From contig NZ_CP141728.1 of the NCBI RefSeq assembly GCF_035621135.1, forward strand, positions 620,001-684,000: 64,000 nt of DNA. Direction: 5' to 3'. Positions within the stretch are counted from its first letter, which is position 1. Each line of letters begins with the position of its first letter. This stretch comes from Sinanaerobacter sp. ZZT-01 (lineage in GTDB: Bacteria > Bacillota > Clostridia > Peptostreptococcales > Anaerovoracaceae). Shown here piece by piece: positions 15,864-24,644 of this stretch. A model generated the notes under the pieces. That model did no database searches. It was given only the letters and a program-made list of their open reading frames with translations, and was not told the origin of the DNA. A program made the position numbers and the translations under genes.

Positions 15864-17192
15864 ATGAGCGAAATAAGAAAAGTCATCCAAGTAGAAGAGC
15901 GAGTCCCACTGGCACAGGGTATTCCTCTTAGCATTCAGCATTTATTTGCAATGTTTAGTGCATCCGTATTAGTTCCGGCAATATTCGGTCTCAACCCCGC
16001 CATCGTACTATTGATGAATGGTATCGGTACTCTGTTATTTATAGTGATTACACAAGGCAAAGCGCCAGCCTTCTTAGGTTCCAGCTTTGCTTTTATTTCG
16101 CCAACTTTACTGATTATGGCTAATCCAGACCTCGGATTTGAATACGCTTTAGGCGGTTTCATTATATCCGGAGGCCTTTTTTGTATAGCCGCAATTATTA
16201 TAAAATTCTTTGGAACAAAGTGGATTAACATACTTTTACCGCCTGCTGCAATGGGTCCCGTCATTGCATTAATTGGATTAGAGCTAGCCGGTACCGCAGC
16301 TGGAATGGGAGGTTTAATTTTAGATCCCGAAAATGGCTACACTGAAATTGATCCAAGATTTGTTGCGGTGTTCATCATCACCTTAGGAACCGCAGTCTTC
16401 GGATCAGTGTTATTCCGTAAATTCTTTGCTGCCATTCCTATACTGATCGCCATTATCGTTGGTTATACCGCCTCCTACTTTATCGGCATCATCGATTTTA
16501 CTCCAATGAAAACCGCTTCTATGTTTGCATTGCCGAATTTCCAGAGCCCGGCATTTAATCTGAGCGCAATTATGATTATCCTGCCTGCAACTCTGGTTGT
16601 TGTTTCAGAACACATTGGGCACCAGCTCGTAACCGGTAAAATTGTTGGAAAAGACTTAATCAAAGAACCGGGCTTGCACCGAACACTGCTTGGAGATGGT
16701 CTTTCTACCATGTTATCCGGCTTCTGCGGCTCCGTTCCTACAACTACTTATGGTGAAAATATCGGTGTTATGGCCATGACAAAGGTCTACAGCGTTTACG
16801 TAATCGGCGGCGCTGGTATCTTTTCTATCTGCTTAGCTTTCATCGGCAAAGTAGCCGGTGCAATTCAGACAATCCCAACTCCGGTCATGGGTGGAATCAG
16901 CTTCCTGCTTTACGGTATGATCGCAGCCTCCGGTCTTCGTCTCTTAGTTGATGAACGAGTCAACTATGACCGCTCCAGAAATCTGGCACTTTCCTCCGTT
17001 GTATTTGTTACTGGTCTTTCCGGTGCATTTATTCAAATCGGTGAAGTTCAACTAAAAGGAATGGCACTAGCCACCATCGTTGGCATGGTACTCAGCCTGG
17101 TCTTCTATGTAATCGACTGTTTACACCTTGCAAATGACATGGATGTTCCGGATGGACAACCCCAAACCTTTGGACCGGAAAACCTAAAATAA
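15864..17192 (+). CDS. uraA: Uracil permease (NCS2 family)
   Basis: 442 residues with about 14 hydrophobic segments. It has the NCS2 features: Q-H-x-F-A-M-F near residue 25, the SEHIGHQ block with the substrate-contacting Glu and His, and TTTYGENIGVMAMTKVYS, typical of UraA/PyrP uracil transporters as opposed to xanthine permeases. It would import uracil with H+ or Na+. AAAGGAG lies 6 nt before the ATG. Monocistronic. Confidence 0.93.
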   Translation: MSEIRKVIQVEERVPLAQGIPLSIQHLFAMFSASVLVPAIFGLNPAIVLLMNGIGTLLFIVITQGKAPAFLGSSFAFISPTLLIMANPDLGFEYALGGFIISGGLFCIAAIIIKFFGTKWINILLPPAAMGPVIALIGLELAGTAAGMGGLILDPENGYTEIDPRFVAVFIITLGTAVFGSVLFRKFFAAIPILIAIIVGYTASYFIGIIDFTPMKTASMFALPNFQSPAFNLSAIMIILPATLVVVSEHIGHQLVTGKIVGKDLIKEPGLHRTLLGDGLSTMLSGFCGSVPTTTYGENIGVMAMTKVYSVYVIGGAGIFSICLAFIGKVAGAIQTIPTPVMGGISFLLYGMIAASGLRLLVDERVNYDRSRNLALSSVVFVTGLSGAFIQIGEVQLKGMALATIVGMVLSLVFYVIDCLHLANDMDVPDGQPQTFGPENLK

Positions 17193-17269
17193 AGATACTT
17201 CTGTAAAAATATGCAAGTGATAGATGTTTTTACGCTTACAGTCTAAAAAATATGATAATAAGAAAAAAT

Positions 17270-17309
17270 CGGAAAGGATGTAAATCAAACCTTTCCGTCT
17301 TATTTTTTT
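17270..17309. terminator. Bidirectional terminator between uraA and dapH
   Basis: CGGAAAGG and CCTTTCCG arms with a 12-nt loop, followed by TCTTATTTTTTT on the plus strand and A-rich sequence on the other side. Confidence 0.8.
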
Positions 17310-18015
17310 AAAGGCTTCTCAGTGCATGAACAAACTCTGTCTTCTTGATGGATTTTTCGTCTTTGCTTTTTATAATTCTTCCAGGTACACCTGCAACAAC
17401 CATATTTTCAGGAACGTCTTCTACTACGACAGATCCAGCCGCTATAACAGCTCCTCTTCCGACGTGTACGCCTTCTAAAACGACTGCGTTTGCACCGACC
17501 ACAACACCGTCTTCGATCATAACCGGAATTGCGCTTGGCGGTTCAATTACTCCCGCAATGACCGCACCTGCTCCTATGTGACAATTTCGTCCAATCATTG
17601 CACGACCACCAAGCACCGCATTCATATCCACCATCGTACCCTCTCCAACCTGAGCTCCAATGTTGATCACCGCTCCCATCATAATAACAGCATGATCTCC
17701 AATTTGCACCTGGTCACGAATCACTGCCCCCGGCTCAATGCGTGCATTAATATTTTTTTTATCCAATAAAGCAATTGCAGAATTACGGCAATCATTTTCT
17801 ATTACCAATTCATCAATCCGGTCACAATTTTTTTCCAATATCGGTGCGATTTCTTCCCAATCGCCGAAAATAATACGATCTTCCAGTCCGAATACCTGAC
17901 ACTTTGAAAAAGTGATTCTCTCACATGCTTCTTTCTTTCTTTCCTTTAAGTATACCTTAACCGGCGTTTTCTTTTTTGATTCTTGAATAAATTTTATAAT
18001 TCTGCTTGCTTCCAT
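17308..18015 (-). CDS. dapH: 2,3,4,5-tetrahydropyridine-2,6-dicarboxylate N-acetyltransferase
   Basis: 235 residues. An N-terminal alpha/beta region (1-85, DapH_N) is followed by a left-handed beta-helix of hexapeptide repeats (about 90-215; e.g. [38 protein letters not shown] broken into repeats). The block [22 protein letters not shown] is characteristic of DapH. It acetylates tetrahydrodipicolinate with acetyl-CoA in the acetylase branch of DAP/lysine synthesis. It is the last gene of dapA-dapB-dapH, starting directly after dapB stops. Confidence 0.93.
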   Translation of the reverse strand: MEASRIIKFIQESKKKTPVKVYLKERKKEACERITFSKCQVFGLEDRIIFGDWEEIAPILEKNCDRIDELVIENDCRNSAIALLDKKNINARIEPGAVIRDQVQIGDHAVIMMGAVINIGAQVGEGTMVDMNAVLGGRAMIGRNCHIGAGAVIAGVIEPPSAIPVMIEDGVVVGANAVVLEGVHVGRGAVIAAGSVVVEDVPENMVVAGVPGRIIKSKDEKSIKKTEFVHALRSL

Positions 18016-18783
18016 TTATGATCCTTTCCTTTCAAATAAAACGTCACTCATATCGTATATCCCATTCCTTTTTTGCAGAATAAATTTTGCTGCCTTTACT
18101 GCGCCTTTTGCAAAGATGGAATTGGAATGTGCTTGATGAGAGATTTGCAGCAATTCATCTTCCCCGGCGTAAACGATATTGTGCTGCCCTGCAACTGTGC
18201 CTCCCCGCAACGAATGTACGCCAATTTCCTTCCCGCGTCTTTCATTCCCGTTTCTTCCGTAAACCAGTTTATATTCCTGCTCTTTATTTAATGTCTCTAA
18301 GAGCATTTTTGTGGTACCGCTTGGTGAATCCAGCTTTGCACTATGATGCATTTCCTCTACCTCAATATCAAATTCTTCTTTCAGAATCGGAGTAATCTGT
18401 TTCAGCACCTGCTTCAAAACAGTAATCCCTAATGAAAAATTTGATGTGTAGACAATTGGAATCTTTTCCGATAATTTATAAATCATATTTTTTTGTTCTT
18501 CACTATACGCAGTCGTTCCTAATATCAGCGGGATACTGTTTGATTCTGCATAGTGGAGAATTTCATCCAAGCGTTCTGGCTTGCTGAAATCGATAATGAC
18601 CTCCGGTATTTCCTCCAGTTCTGCTAACGAGTCAAGGCATTTTTCATCCGCTCCATGTCTTGTCACTACCCCGATCAACTCCATATCTTCCGCTTCGTCA
18701 ACTTTCTTCCTAACTTCTTTTCCCGTTCTTCCTGCACCAACAATCACTGTTTTTACTTGGTCTCTTACTTTTTTGTTACTCAT
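18016..18783 (-). CDS. dapB: 4-hydroxy-tetrahydrodipicolinate reductase
   Basis: 255 residues. The NAD(P)-binding motif is VIVGAGRTGKEV (13-24). The active-site block EMHHSAKLDSPSGTT has H146-H147, K150 and SGT 155-157, which bind and protonate the substrate. It reduces the DapA product to tetrahydrodipicolinate. The start overlaps the dapA stop (ATGA, 4 bp), so translation is coupled. It is controlled by the lysine riboswitch upstream of dapA. Confidence 0.95.
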   Translation of the reverse strand: MSNKKVRDQVKTVIVGAGRTGKEVRKKVDEAEDMELIGVVTRHGADEKCLDSLAELEEIPEVIIDFSKPERLDEILHYAESNSIPLILGTTAYSEEQKNMIYKLSEKIPIVYTSNFSLGITVLKQVLKQITPILKEEFDIEVEEMHHSAKLDSPSGTTKMLLETLNKEQEYKLVYGRNGNERRGKEIGVHSLRGGTVAGQHNIVYAGEDELLQISHQAHSNSIFAKGAVKAAKFILQKRNGIYDMSDVLFERKGS

Positions 18784-19673
18784 GATACCTCCTTTTCTAA
18801 ATCAAGTATATTCATTATTTTTTGCAGTTTTTCTCGTGAGTCTTTTTCCATACTACAAAGTGGGAGCCGATACCCTCCAACATCCATTCCATGATGATTC
18901 ATAGCTTCCTTAATTGGAATCGGATTTGTTTCAATAAATAAAGCTTGGATCAAATCCATATATTTCAGCTGCATCTTCCTGGAAAATTCAAGATTTCCCT
19001 CTAAAAATGAAGTCACAATTTGATGTGTCTCCAGTGGTAAAATATTAGCTAATACTGAAATTACACCTGCCCCTCCGAGCGATAAAATCGGAACAATCAT
19101 ATCATCATTACCCGAGTATACGGAAAAGTGTGAGTTAATAAATTTAGATATGCAGCTTACAAATCCAATGTCTCCGCTTGCCTCTTTAATTCCTACAATG
19201 TTTTTATGCTTGCTCAGAATTTCTACCGCTTCCACACTTAAGGAACATCCCGTTCTACCAGGTACATTATACAGAATGACAGGCGTTGAGACTACATCTG
19301 CAATTGCAGTAAAATGCTTTACCATTCCCGGCTGATTCGTTTTATTATAATAAGGAGTAATCACAAGAAGTCCATCTGCTCCTAAGGATTCATATTTTAA
19401 ACTATCCTCCTTTGCCTGCATCGTATTATTGGAACCGCTCCCTACAATAATTGGTACTCGCCCATCCGCCGCTTCAATTACCTTTTTTACAATTTCTTCT
19501 TTTTCTTTCGCATTTAATGATGGTGACTCTGCCGTCGTTCCCAATACAACAATTCCATCACTTTTCATTGCAACATGCCATTCCACCAACTCTGTCAGTT
19601 TCTCAAAATTCACACTTCCATCCTCATGAAACGGCGTAATCAAAGCAACCATTGATCCAGTAAATCTTCTCAT
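18780..19673 (-). CDS. dapA: 4-hydroxy-tetrahydrodipicolinate synthase
   Basis: 297 residues. Class I aldolase TIM barrel: TTAES (46-50), YNVPGRTG with Tyr135, and Schiff-base Lys163 in GIKEASGD. It condenses pyruvate with aspartate semialdehyde, the committed step to DAP and lysine. The ATG at 19673 has AAGGAG 7 nt upstream; an upstream in-frame ATG would place that site inside the gene. First gene of the operon, behind a lysine riboswitch and intrinsic terminator. Confidence 0.95.
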   Translation of the reverse strand: MRRFTGSMVALITPFHEDGSVNFEKLTELVEWHVAMKSDGIVVLGTTAESPSLNAKEKEEIVKKVIEAADGRVPIIVGSGSNNTMQAKEDSLKYESLGADGLLVITPYYNKTNQPGMVKHFTAIADVVSTPVILYNVPGRTGCSLSVEAVEILSKHKNIVGIKEASGDIGFVSCISKFINSHFSVYSGNDDMIVPILSLGGAGVISVLANILPLETHQIVTSFLEGNLEFSRKMQLKYMDLIQALFIETNPIPIKEAMNHHGMDVGGYRLPLCSMEKDSREKLQKIMNILDLEKEVS

Positions 19674-19730
19674 AATCTCACTCCTTATCATTTATCATGT
19701 TATCATTGTTGTCCCCCTAAACCATAAGTG

Positions 19731-19762
19731 TAAAAAAAAATCAACAAGGTATCCCTTGTTGA
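19731..19762 (-). terminator. Riboswitch-controlled terminator before dapA
   Basis: On the minus strand TCAACAAGG-GATA-CCTTGTTGA, a perfect 9-bp stem, followed by T9. It lies between the lysine aptamer and dapA, the expected place for lysine-dependent attenuation. Confidence 0.85.
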
Positions 19763-19819
19763 CGTTAAATTTTTGAATCAACGATATAAAATCGTAAAAT
19801 ATCAAAATTACGGTCATTA

Positions 19820-19976
19820 AGGATAGCACAACTACTTTCGTAGACAGTCTTATAGCTATTAACTATAAGCCCACCACAGATTTATGCCTAAACCTGCAGT
19901 TCGGCGAAGGATACCTCCAATGTAAATCATTGCCCGCCGGCGACTTACATCTTCTTTTGCTTCGCACCTCTATCAA
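19820..19976 (-). ncRNA. Lysine riboswitch (L box) aptamer
   Basis: The minus-strand leader of dapA carries L-box core elements in order: GATAGAGGTGCGAAG, AAGTCGCCGG, CCTTCGCCGAACTGCAGG, GGGCTTATAG...CTATAAGACTGTCTAC and closing GTGCTATCC, whose CTATC pairs with the opening GATAG (P1). This matches the lysine-sensing riboswitch of dap/lys operons. With the downstream terminator, lysine should switch the operon off by premature termination. Confidence 0.92.
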
Positions 19977-19989
19977 CATTAATGTTGCT

Positions 19990-20018
19990 AGTTTACTTGG
20001 TATTCAGAAAAAAATCAA
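19990..20018 (-). promoter_or_regulatory. Promoter of dapA-dapB-dapH leader
   Basis: On the minus strand TTGATT, 17-bp spacer, TAAACT. It lies just before the aptamer. A 14-bp palindrome CAACATTAATGTTG at 19975-19988 lies between it and the aptamer. Confidence 0.65.
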
Positions 20019-20098
20019 CCCCCTTTTTTAAAGTTTTTTAATATTTTCTCTTTTTCTATAAAAGGACATATTTTTTTAATGTTTTTATAAAAGAATGA

Positions 20099-20127
20099 TT
20101 GACGAATCATTTTATCTGTTTTATAGT
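20099..20127 (+). promoter_or_regulatory. Promoter of argD
   Basis: TTGACG, 17-bp spacer, TATAGT. The -35 sits within ATGATT-GACG-AATCAT (20095-20110), a small palindrome that may be an operator. Confidence 0.65.
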
Positions 20128-20181
20128 GTCTCTTAAAATTAAAATTCTTTATGTAACGAATAGATGGAAATGGAGCTGCCT

Positions 20182-21345
20182 ATGAAAAATAATTATTTTA
20201 TACCTTTTTATTCCAAATATGATTTGACTTTTCATTCCGGCAAAGGATCTTGGCTTTACGATGACAACGGCAATCCCTACCTGGATTTTATATCCGGAAT
20301 CGCAGTCAATACTTTAGGACACTGTCATCCTGCATTAGTTGAAACCATTCAAAAACAAAGTAACACTTTAATAAATATTTCAAATTATTTTTGGAATGAT
20401 ACGGTTTTGAATCTAGCAAAGCGACTTCGAGACCTCAGCAATCTCGATCAAGTATTCTTCTGCAACAGCGGAACAGAAGCAAATGAAGCTGTAATAAAGA
20501 TTGCACGAAAATATGGAACACAGATTGCTCCAAATAAAAACAAAATCCTCTATATGAAAAATTCTTTTCACGGGCGGACAATGGGTTCTCTATCGATTAC
20601 GGGTCAGGAGAAATATCAGAAGAATTTCCGACCGCTTCTTGAAAATGTCCAAGAAGTTATTTTTAATGATCTTGCAAGTGTTCGTGAACAGATGAACGAC
20701 TCTGTTGCTGCCATTATATTAGAACCGATTCAAGGTGAAAGCGGTGTCATACCAGCAACAGAATCGTTCATAAAGGGAATACAGCAACTTTGTAATCAAT
20801 ACCATGCGCTTCTTATTTTCGACGAAGTGCAATGTGGAATGGGAAGAAGCGGCAAGCTTTTTGCCCACCAGTATTTTGATGTGAAGCCCGACTTGCTTTC
20901 AATTGCGAAAGGTCTGGGAGGTGGTTTTCCAATTGGAGCTGTTATCGCTTCTAAAAGAGCTGTCAATTGTATTGAAGCAGGAGATCACGGCAGTACTTTC
21001 GGCGGAAACCCGTTGGCATGCGCATGTGGACTTACGATATTAGAACAGCTGATTAATAAAGATTTACTTTCTGATGTTCCGGCAAAAAGTACCTACTTTA
21101 TTACTAAACTAAAGAGATTACAAGAAACGTATCCAATGATTGAAGAGGTTCGGGGAAAAGGATTGCTGATCGGAATGCAGATGAAACATTCTTCAAAAGA
21201 AATTATCAGGAAATGTATGGAGCAAAAACTTCTGCTTGCAGGAAGCAGTAATGAGACGATACGCATTCTCCCTCCATTAACGGTTTCCGAAGAAGAAATA
21301 GATCTGGCAATTGATCGAATCGAAACTGTACTTACTAAATTTTAG
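20182..21345 (+). CDS. argD: Acetylornithine aminotransferase (class III)
   Basis: 387 residues; GGAG lies 6 nt before this ATG, while an ATG at 20164 has no site. PLP-fold class III aminotransferase: FFCNSGTEANEAVIK, SFHGRTMG, IFDEVQCGMGRSGK and Schiff-base lysine about 243 in LLSIAKGLGGGFPIGA, then STFGGNPLAC. It converts N-acetylornithine and 2-oxoglutarate in arginine synthesis. ArgD enzymes can also act on acylated diaminopimelate, and its divergent position beside dapABH, which lacks that aminotransferase, makes a dual role plausible but unproven. Confidence 0.88.
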   Translation: MKNNYFIPFYSKYDLTFHSGKGSWLYDDNGNPYLDFISGIAVNTLGHCHPALVETIQKQSNTLINISNYFWNDTVLNLAKRLRDLSNLDQVFFCNSGTEANEAVIKIARKYGTQIAPNKNKILYMKNSFHGRTMGSLSITGQEKYQKNFRPLLENVQEVIFNDLASVREQMNDSVAAIILEPIQGESGVIPATESFIKGIQQLCNQYHALLIFDEVQCGMGRSGKLFAHQYFDVKPDLLSIAKGLGGGFPIGAVIASKRAVNCIEAGDHGSTFGGNPLACACGLTILEQLINKDLLSDVPAKSTYFITKLKRLQETYPMIEEVRGKGLLIGMQMKHSSKEIIRKCMEQKLLLAGSSNETIRILPPLTVSEEEIDLAIDRIETVLTKF

Positions 21346-21371
21346 CATATTATAGTTTATCGAATATACAA

Positions 21372-21420
21372 ATTCTTATGGTTTTTTACTGTCATAAGAA
21401 TGTACAATCAATTTTTTATT
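21372..21420 (+). terminator. Possible terminator of argD
   Basis: TTCTTATG and CATAAGAA arms separated by 12 nt, with a T6 run about 10 nt after the stem. The gap weakens the call. Confidence 0.35.
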
Positions 21421-21463
21421 CTACGCTGTACTAGAAAAGTAGGAGGCTATTTCCTATGTAATC

Positions 21464-21505
21464 ATAAAAAGAGCAAAACCTTATTTCTTAATCGGCTTTG
21501 CTCTT
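21464..21505 (-). terminator. Terminator of thrC
   Basis: AAGAGCAAAGCC on the minus strand pairs with GGTTTTGCTCTT with one G-U pair, followed by TTTTATG. Confidence 0.8.
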
Positions 21506-21535
21506 CACTTTTATTTATTACTTTTCATCTTCGAT

Positions 21536-23014
21536 TTATTTAAGAGATTCCCTTACTGCTTCCGAAAGTGCATCTTTATCTACCACACCTGTATGCCGTA
21601 CTTGTTTGTTCTCTAAGCCAGTAAGTCCTTTTGGCACACGGACTCCGGTTTTTGCATTCAGTGCATTGATATATGCAAAACCATCTGCAAATTTCGGTAA
21701 ACCGATTGCATCTGCAACACTATCTGCAAACTTATAAGCACTGGCAGTTGAGACGATAACCGTTGGCGTATTATCTCCTGTTTCCTTTCGATAGTCCTCG
21801 TATACTTTATATGCAACTGCTGTATGCGTATCCATTAAATAATGATCTTGTGCATACAAATCACCGATTGCTTTTTTCGTTTCCTCTTCTGTAGCAAAGC
21901 CGGCATAAAAATCAGCCAATCCTTCTTTGATTGTACTGCTTACCTCGTATTTTTTATTTTTCTCCAAGTTTTCCATCAACTCTTTGATCTCTGCTCCGTT
22001 GCCACCTGACAAATGGTAAAGTAAGCGTTCCAAATTGCTGGAAATAAGGATGTCCATTGAGGGTGAATTTGTAATATGAAAATCTCTTTGAATATCGTAA
22101 ATCCCTGTATTGATAAAGTCAGTCAGTACTTTATTTTCATTGGATGCACAAAGGAATTTATGAATCGGAATGCCCATCTGTTTTGCATAATAGCCAGCCA
22201 GTATATTTCCAAAATTTCCTGTCGGTACAACCACATTCATCGGTTCCCCTGCCTGCAGTACCCCCTGTTTTATCAATTGTACGTAAGCCCATACATAATA
22301 AGCTACCTGAGGAACTAATCGACCAATGTTGATGGAATTAGCAGATGAGAATTTACACCCCATCTTCTCCAGTTCTTCTGAAAAAGCCTTATCACTAAAA
22401 ATTTTCTTTACACCAGTCTGGGCATCGTCAAAATTACCTCGAATTGCATAAACATGGGTGTTTTCGCCTTGCTGAGTAATCATCTGCCGCTCCTGCACCT
22501 GGCTCACCCCTTCACTTGGATAAAATACGACAATTTCAGTCCCGGAAACATCTGCAAATCCTTCTAATGCTGCTTTTCCTGTATCTCCAGAGGTTGCCGT
22601 TAAAATTACAATTTTATTGTCTTCCTTTTCTTTTTTCATTGCAGTTGTCAATAAATAAGGCAAAATAGAAAGCGCCATATCTTTAAAGGCAGCAGTCTTT
22701 CCATGGTAAAGCTCAAGAAAATATGCCTCCCCGCCTTTTTTTAACGGAACCACTTCTTCCGCTTCAAATTTATCATCATAAGCAGAATCAATGCAGTATC
22801 TCAATTCCTCTTCTGTATAATCATCTAAAAATTTAGATAATACACGGTAAGCAACTTCTCTATAATCTAAGGAAACGAAATCCTCCGGTTTTTCGGAAAG
22901 CTTAGGAAAAAGCTCAGGAACGAACAAACCTTTATCTTCTGCAATCCCCTTGATAATCGCTTGTGCCGCTGTTTTCGTTTCAGCACTGCCTCTTGTACTT
23001 TTATACTGATTCAT
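21536..23014 (-). CDS. thrC: Threonine synthase
   Basis: 492 residues; the ATG is 9 nt after GGAG. PLP fold type II: N-terminal YKSTRG, Schiff-base Lys111 in GKTAAFKDMAL, TATSGDTGKAALEGF phosphate loop, and VVPTGNFGNILAGYYAKQMG. It converts O-phosphohomoserine to threonine. Length and motifs match the long bacterial form. No hom or thrB gene is adjacent, so it stands alone. Confidence 0.95.
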   Translation of the reverse strand: MNQYKSTRGSAETKTAAQAIIKGIAEDKGLFVPELFPKLSEKPEDFVSLDYREVAYRVLSKFLDDYTEEELRYCIDSAYDDKFEAEEVVPLKKGGEAYFLELYHGKTAAFKDMALSILPYLLTTAMKKEKEDNKIVILTATSGDTGKAALEGFADVSGTEIVVFYPSEGVSQVQERQMITQQGENTHVYAIRGNFDDAQTGVKKIFSDKAFSEELEKMGCKFSSANSINIGRLVPQVAYYVWAYVQLIKQGVLQAGEPMNVVVPTGNFGNILAGYYAKQMGIPIHKFLCASNENKVLTDFINTGIYDIQRDFHITNSPSMDILISSNLERLLYHLSGGNGAEIKELMENLEKNKKYEVSSTIKEGLADFYAGFATEEETKKAIGDLYAQDHYLMDTHTAVAYKVYEDYRKETGDNTPTVIVSTASAYKFADSVADAIGLPKFADGFAYINALNAKTGVRVPKGLTGLENKQVRHTGVVDKDALSEAVRESLK

Positions 23015-23121
23015 GTATTTCATCTCCTTTTTCAATGATTTCCCTATCCTTTCCGTCATGAAAAAGTTAATACGAAAAAGATGTTATTACACATTTTATC
23101 AAAAAACTTCTAAAAATACCA

Positions 23122-23150
23122 TAGACAAATAAAAGAAAAACGATTATAAT
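23122..23150 (+). promoter_or_regulatory. Promoter of tRNA-Glu gene
   Basis: TAGACA, 17-bp spacer, TATAAT, 36 nt before the tRNA. Confidence 0.65.
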
Positions 23151-23186
23151 AGTTAAAGTCTGATACAGATAATTTAAAAAGGATGT

Positions 23187-23261
23187 GTCCTGTTGGTCAA
23201 GTGGTCAAGACGCCACCCTCTCACGGTGGAATCAGGGGTTCGACTCCCCTACGGGATACCA
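23187..23261 (+). tRNA. tRNA-Glu(CTC)
   Basis: Acceptor GTCCTGT pairs with ACGGGAT with two wobbles. The anticodon stem CCACC/GGTGG encloses loop CTCTCAC, anticodon CTC at 23220-23222. T-arm AGGGG-TTCGACT-CCCCT, CCA encoded. It reads GAG. Confidence 0.92.
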
Positions 23262-23268
23262 AGCAGAT

Positions 23269-23295
23269 AACCGCTATAAATAGCGGTTTTTCTTT
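23269..23295 (+). terminator. Terminator of tRNA-Glu
   Basis: AACCGCTAT-AA-ATAGCGGTT followed by TTT. Confidence 0.9.
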
Positions 23296-23343
23296 GCTTT
23301 TCAACGGTTGGACTTTTGAAATATTTAATCAAAAATTAAAACA

Positions 23344-23382
23344 TGTTGCATAAAATGATGCCATTTTCAAACAAATGCAACA
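23344..23382. other. Unassigned inverted-repeat hairpin
   Basis: TGTTGCAT (23344-23351) and ATGCAACA (23375-23382) enclose a second stem AAAATG-ATGC-CATTTT. There is no T-run. The rest of 23296-23614 is AT-rich with no gene recognised. Confidence 0.35.
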
Positions 23383-23614
23383 CGATATTCAGCTTTTAGT
23401 TTTTTATATTATTTGTTATATTTCATTGTTCCACTGCTTAAATGCACCTATTAAGCACACACATCTCGTAATTCCCACTCGAAAAAAGGTTTTATTAGAT
23501 TTATTTTCAGTGGATTACTCTATTAAAAAAAGTATTTATCATAATCTAGTACTCATTCTATATGAATCTATATTGAACAATATTTTAGTTATTTTAAAAA
23601 ATTTGGAGGAAAAT

Positions 23615-24226
23615 ATGAGAAAATTAACTACCATTTTACTCGCAGTTATTTTGTGCTTATCCATTGTTGCCTGTGGGGTGGATCCAACTCCGACTGATGT
23701 CGTCAATTCCTATATGGACACACTCAAGAAAAACGATACCGCAACTATTTCAGAACTCTATTCTGGCGATACCGAATTGTCGAACTTCTTTAACTCCACA
23801 GGTGTTGATACCGAATCCCTCAGTGAGGAATTCATGTCAACAATAAAAGAGAAGCTATTAGCCTTTGAATATACCCTTTCAAACGAAAAGATTGATGGAG
23901 ATAAGGCTACAGTTGATGTTAGCGTAAAAACATATAACTTTAAAGTAGCTTTTACGAACGCTGTTTCGGATTATTTTCAAAAAGCGCTTTCCATGATTTT
24001 TTCAGATGTTTCGGATGAAGAAATGAATAAACTGATGGAAAATACGCTGTCCGAGCATTTAAACGACGCTACTTTTGACTATGAAAAAACAGCCCAGATA
24101 AATCTTACAAAAACAGAAGATGGATGGAAGATCGATGATTTTGAAGATAACACAGAAATTATAAACGCACTGACTGGCGGAATGATCGAATTCGCAACAG
24201 AAATGTCAGATGCATTTAGTAACTAG
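23615..24226 (+). CDS. Putative lipoprotein (DUF5105/DUF4878-like)
   Basis: 203 residues; GGAGG lies 5 nt before this ATG. Signal peptide MRKLTTILLAVILCLSIVAC with lipobox cysteine at residue 20. The mature protein opens PTDVVNSYMDTLKKNDTATI, the layout of DUF4878/DUF5105-type NTF2-like extracellular domains, and ends with a KTEDGWKIDDF segment typical of such folds. It would be anchored outside the membrane. Family assignment is by pattern only; function unknown. Confidence 0.7.
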   Translation: MRKLTTILLAVILCLSIVACGVDPTPTDVVNSYMDTLKKNDTATISELYSGDTELSNFFNSTGVDTESLSEEFMSTIKEKLLAFEYTLSNEKIDGDKATVDVSVKTYNFKVAFTNAVSDYFQKALSMIFSDVSDEEMNKLMENTLSEHLNDATFDYEKTAQINLTKTEDGWKIDDFEDNTEIINALTGGMIEFATEMSDAFSN

Positions 24227-24270
24227 AAAAAGATCATGCATAGATGTCTTTTATAACATAAAATAAAGTG

Positions 24271-24308
24271 AAAAAGAGGAACATGTTGTTTGTGTGCCTC
24301 TTTTTTTA
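24271..24308 (+). terminator. Terminator of lipoprotein gene
   Basis: AAAAAGAGG-x-ACA pairs with TGT-xx-CTCTTTTT, followed by a T-run. Confidence 0.7.
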
Positions 24309-24382
24309 TTACCACCAGACCTTATTTTAATCATAATTATCGATTCTTCATGAAAAAGGTAAATATATCCATAATAAAAATC

Positions 24383-24410
24383 ACTTTTTTATATTACCAT
24401 ACATATTATG
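24383..24410 (+). promoter_or_regulatory. Sigma-K-like promoter of Cys-rich peptide gene
   Basis: ACT (24383-24385), 16 nt, CATATTATG (24402-24410), matching AC-N17-CATAnnnT. It ends 29 nt before the ATG. Confidence 0.5.
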
Positions 24411-24439
24411 TTAGTAACCCAGCGAAGGGAGGTGCGATT

Positions 24440-24538
24440 ATGTGTTGCTCTCGTTACTGGTGTCGCCGCACTCGTTGCCGTTGCTGTTGCTGTTGTTGCT
24501 GTAAATGTTACTGGTGCTGCTGCCGTAGATGTTATTAA
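24440..24538 (+). CDS. Cysteine-rich mini-protein
   Basis: 32 residues, nearly half cysteine: MCCSRYWCRRTRC, then seven consecutive Cys, then KCYWCCCRRCY. GGGAGG lies 7 nt before the ATG, and a terminator follows. The tail WCCCRRC is shared with the repeat protein at 12763-13068, and the codons there are alike (TGGTGCTGCTGCCG in both). All other residues are mainly Arg, Tyr and Trp, so it would be basic. The sigma-K-like promoter suggests a late sporulation product, perhaps cross-linking the spore surface; not demonstrated. Confidence 0.7.
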   Translation: MCCSRYWCRRTRCRCCCCCCCKCYWCCCRRCY

Positions 24539-24555
24539 TTAAATTATAAATACTC

Positions 24556-24583
24556 ACGCCTGTTTAACCGCAGGCGTTTTTTT
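24556..24583 (+). terminator. Terminator of Cys-rich peptide gene
   Basis: ACGCCTG/CAGGCGT stem followed by T7. Confidence 0.85.
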
Positions 24584-24644
24584 ATACCTAAAAGGAACCA
24601 ATGATTGATTAATAGAAGTAATTTTTTTTAAATCTCATTTTTCT

